The notes beneath the pieces were generated by a model that saw nothing but the letters and a program-made list of their open reading frames with translations, was not told the DNA's origin and did no database searches. Made by a program: the position numbers and the translations under genes. From Acetothermia bacterium UBA7521 (GTDB lineage Bacteria; Bipolaricaulota; Bipolaricaulia; Bipolaricaulales; Bipolaricaulaceae): a stretch of DNA of 22,711 nt. Position 1 is the stretch's first letter, and every line of letters starts with the position of its first letter. The DNA lies in contig DLNB01000040.1 in the NCBI GenBank assembly GCA_002479455.1, positions 792-23,502 of the forward strand, in the 5' to 3' direction. Below, in pieces: positions 21,160-22,711 of the stretch.

Positions 21160-22616
21160 AGGCCGCTGTTTCCCGGAACGACGATGACCTGCTCTCGAAG
21201 CAGGGTCACCGTACCGGGCGGTGCTCCTTTGGGTTTTCGCACATAGCGGGCTTCAGTGTAGCTGACGGCGACCTTGCGCTCACCCCGCGCCCGCGAGTGC
21301 CACGCCGCCAGCTCTGCTGCTTTCTGCAGAACCCCGTTGGGCACAGGCCGTCCATCGGTGCGGATGACGACATGCGCCCCGGGCGCCCCGCGGGCGTGGA
21401 GCCACACGTCATCGGGGCGGGCGAGGCGGACGAGGCGGTCATTCTCCGAGCCCGATCGTCCGACGAGGATCGTGAACCCCTCGACCACCGTTTCGCGAGG
21501 TCTTGACCGGGTTGCAGCCTCAGCCTTCCTGGGTGAAGGGGCAAGGGCTTCCGCCTCGCCCTCGAGGTAGGGCGCCACGTCCGGCTGGCGAGAGAGGAGA
21601 TCCCGGAGCTCGCGGAGCCGCCCGATCCCCTCCTCCAACACCTGCCGCCGGGCCGACGCCCCCTCCAGGCGCCGCCGCAGCTTCTTGGCTTTCACGTAGA
21701 GCGCGCTCGCTTGAGCAGCAGGCGGAAGAGCAGGATTCAGCGCGATCCGCGTGGGAGCGCCATCGAACCCCTCCACGACGGCCTCTGAGGCGCCCCGCGG
21801 GATGTCCGCAATCCGGGTGAGGATGAGGTCCGCCTGAGCCTGGAATTCAGGCCATCCTCTGGCCTCGGTCTCTGCTGCGCTTAGCGCGGCGAGCGCCCGC
21901 TCGCGCCGGGCAAGGGTCCGCCCGAGCTGGGCGATCTGATCGCGAACGGCTCCCGCGCCCAGGCGCCGCTCGAGCTGAAGATCCAGGACCTGCCAGAACG
22001 CAGCGAAGGTGATCCGTGGATCCCCGAGATCCGGTCGGAGGAAGAAGCTCGCCGTGCTTCCGTCGCGCGTCTCGTAGAGGTACCCCGCCGGTGAATGAGC
22101 AAGGAGTTCGGCGGCGAAGGAGTCCAGCTCCTCTGCGAAGGGAGGGCGCCCCCAGCGGGCCGTGGCGGCCTGGCGGAGGTTCGGTCCCAGGCCGGCGGCT
22201 GGGTCATCGGGGACGGCGAAATCCACGGGTCGGAGCTCTCCGTCGCGGAACGAGACCACTCGGTCGTCCCGGTGGAGGAAGAACAGGTCACCCTGGCGCG
22301 GCCGGAGGTCGAGCACGAGGTCGGCCTCCGGGAACCGCAGCCGCACGACCCGGTCCAGCCCGGCCTGATCGAGCGAAAGCAAAGGCTGCCCGGTGAGGCT
22401 GCGCAGAAGAACGCAGAACGGTGGCGGGGAAGGGGGTGTCAGAGGGCGGAGGGCCGTGCGGTGGAACGCCTTCCCGCCCGGGTCGAGGGCCACTGCCCCG
22501 CTCGGGCTGTAGAACCGAAAGAGGAACACCTCGCCCACTTGGTGGACCTTCGACAGGCGCGCTCCCACGAGGGGGCGCGCCTCCTCCAGTGCCTTCCGGA
22601 GTTCCACTCCTTCCAT
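21156..22616 (-). CDS. rqcH: RqcH/NFACT ribosome-associated quality-control protein
   Basis: RqcH binds stalled 50S subunits carrying peptidyl-tRNA and adds C-terminal alanine tails that target the chain for degradation. This 486-aa protein has NFACT-N features from residue 1, with the functional Asp-Arg pair at 88-89 (GLDRVVRL; D97-R98 in Bacillus subtilis). A coiled-coil-rich middle holds many Arg/Leu heptads (about 220-350). The NFACT-R domain starts DVWLHARGAPGAH (403-415). It is shorter than the usual 560-580 aa. ATG 22616 lies 9 nt after an extended -10. Clustering with clpP is notable, because ClpXP degrades alanine-tailed chains. Confidence 0.92.
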   Translation of the reverse strand: MEGVELRKALEEARPLVGARLSKVHQVGEVFLFRFYSPSGAVALDPGGKAFHRTALRPLTPPSPPPFCVLLRSLTGQPLLSLDQAGLDRVVRLRFPEADLVLDLRPRQGDLFFLHRDDRVVSFRDGELRPVDFAVPDDPAAGLGPNLRQAATARWGRPPFAEELDSFAAELLAHSPAGYLYETRDGSTASFFLRPDLGDPRITFAAFWQVLDLQLERRLGAGAVRDQIAQLGRTLARRERALAALSAAETEARGWPEFQAQADLILTRIADIPRGASEAVVEGFDGAPTRIALNPALPPAAQASALYVKAKKLRRRLEGASARRQVLEEGIGRLRELRDLLSRQPDVAPYLEGEAEALAPSPRKAEAATRSRPRETVVEGFTILVGRSGSENDRLVRLARPDDVWLHARGAPGAHVVIRTDGRPVPNGVLQKAAELAAWHSRARGERKVAVSYTEARYVRKPKGAPPGTVTLLREQVIVVPGNSGL

Positions 22617-22625
22617 GCCTCAGTA

Positions 22626-22634
22626 ACTGTAGCA
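22626..22634 (-). promoter_or_regulatory. Extended -10 promoter for rqcH, leaderless-type
   Basis: On the minus strand TGC precedes TACAGT (22631-22626), the TGn extended -10 form, and the ATG follows 9 nt later. No good -35, as expected for extended -10 promoters. Confidence 0.45.
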
Positions 22635-22711
22635 AAACGTGAGCTTTCCCACACCGCGCAACTCTCCCACGGTAGAGTCCCAGGACGTGGTGTAGATCCG
22701 GTGGGGTGAAG

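Overview
This is about 22.7 kb of GC-rich DNA (visually about 65% G+C) from a bacterium. Trigger factor, ClpP and an RqcH/NFACT protein are present, and trigger factor is a bacterial protein. GTG starts and tightly packed, overlapping genes are common. I cannot name the organism. An uncultured, anaerobic or thermophilic deep-branching lineage (for example Bipolaricaulota/Acetothermia-like) is a low-confidence guess from gene content. One gene, a full-length Pus10-type tRNA pseudouridine synthase, belongs to a family known mainly from archaea and eukaryotes.

Region 1 (1-330) has no gene. It holds one end of a palindromic repeat element. Region 2 (331-7875) is a divergent module read outward from a compact promoter/operator at about 3777-3825. 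Leftward run a fold-type-II PLP enzyme, XdhC, and a P-loop NTPase fused to a SAM methyltransferase. Rightward run a GntR/FCD regulator, carbamate kinase and two tandem carbamoyltransferases of the YgeW/acetylornithine-transcarbamylase type, closed by a strong terminator at 7837-7875. With the xanthine-dehydrogenase-type molybdenum subunit at 13614-15932, this looks like a purine or ureide breakdown pathway. In that model a ureido intermediate is phosphorolysed to carbamoyl phosphate, and carbamate kinase makes ATP from it. The pathway assignment is inference.

Region 3 (7887-11950) holds a secreted protein with a YbjN-like C-terminus (leftward), then an SDR oxidoreductase overlapping pus10 and an orphan Cas4-like Fe-S nuclease (rightward). 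Region 4 (11951-12208) is a repeat-rich gap with a MITE-like 102-bp element. Region 5 (12209-18676) has an MFS exporter and the molybdenum hydroxylase (leftward), then a secreted GH31 glycosidase translationally coupled to a DUF6125-like protein (rightward). Region 6 (18744-22616, leftward) is a proteostasis block: rqcH, an M50 rhomboid-like/site-2-type protease, trigger factor and clpP, each overlapping or nearly abutting the next.

Two whole-window patterns stand out. First, several genes have a -10 hexamer 8-9 nt before the start codon and no Shine-Dalgarno, implying leaderless transcripts. Second, two families of intergenic inverted repeats occur, one with compensatory stem changes between copies.
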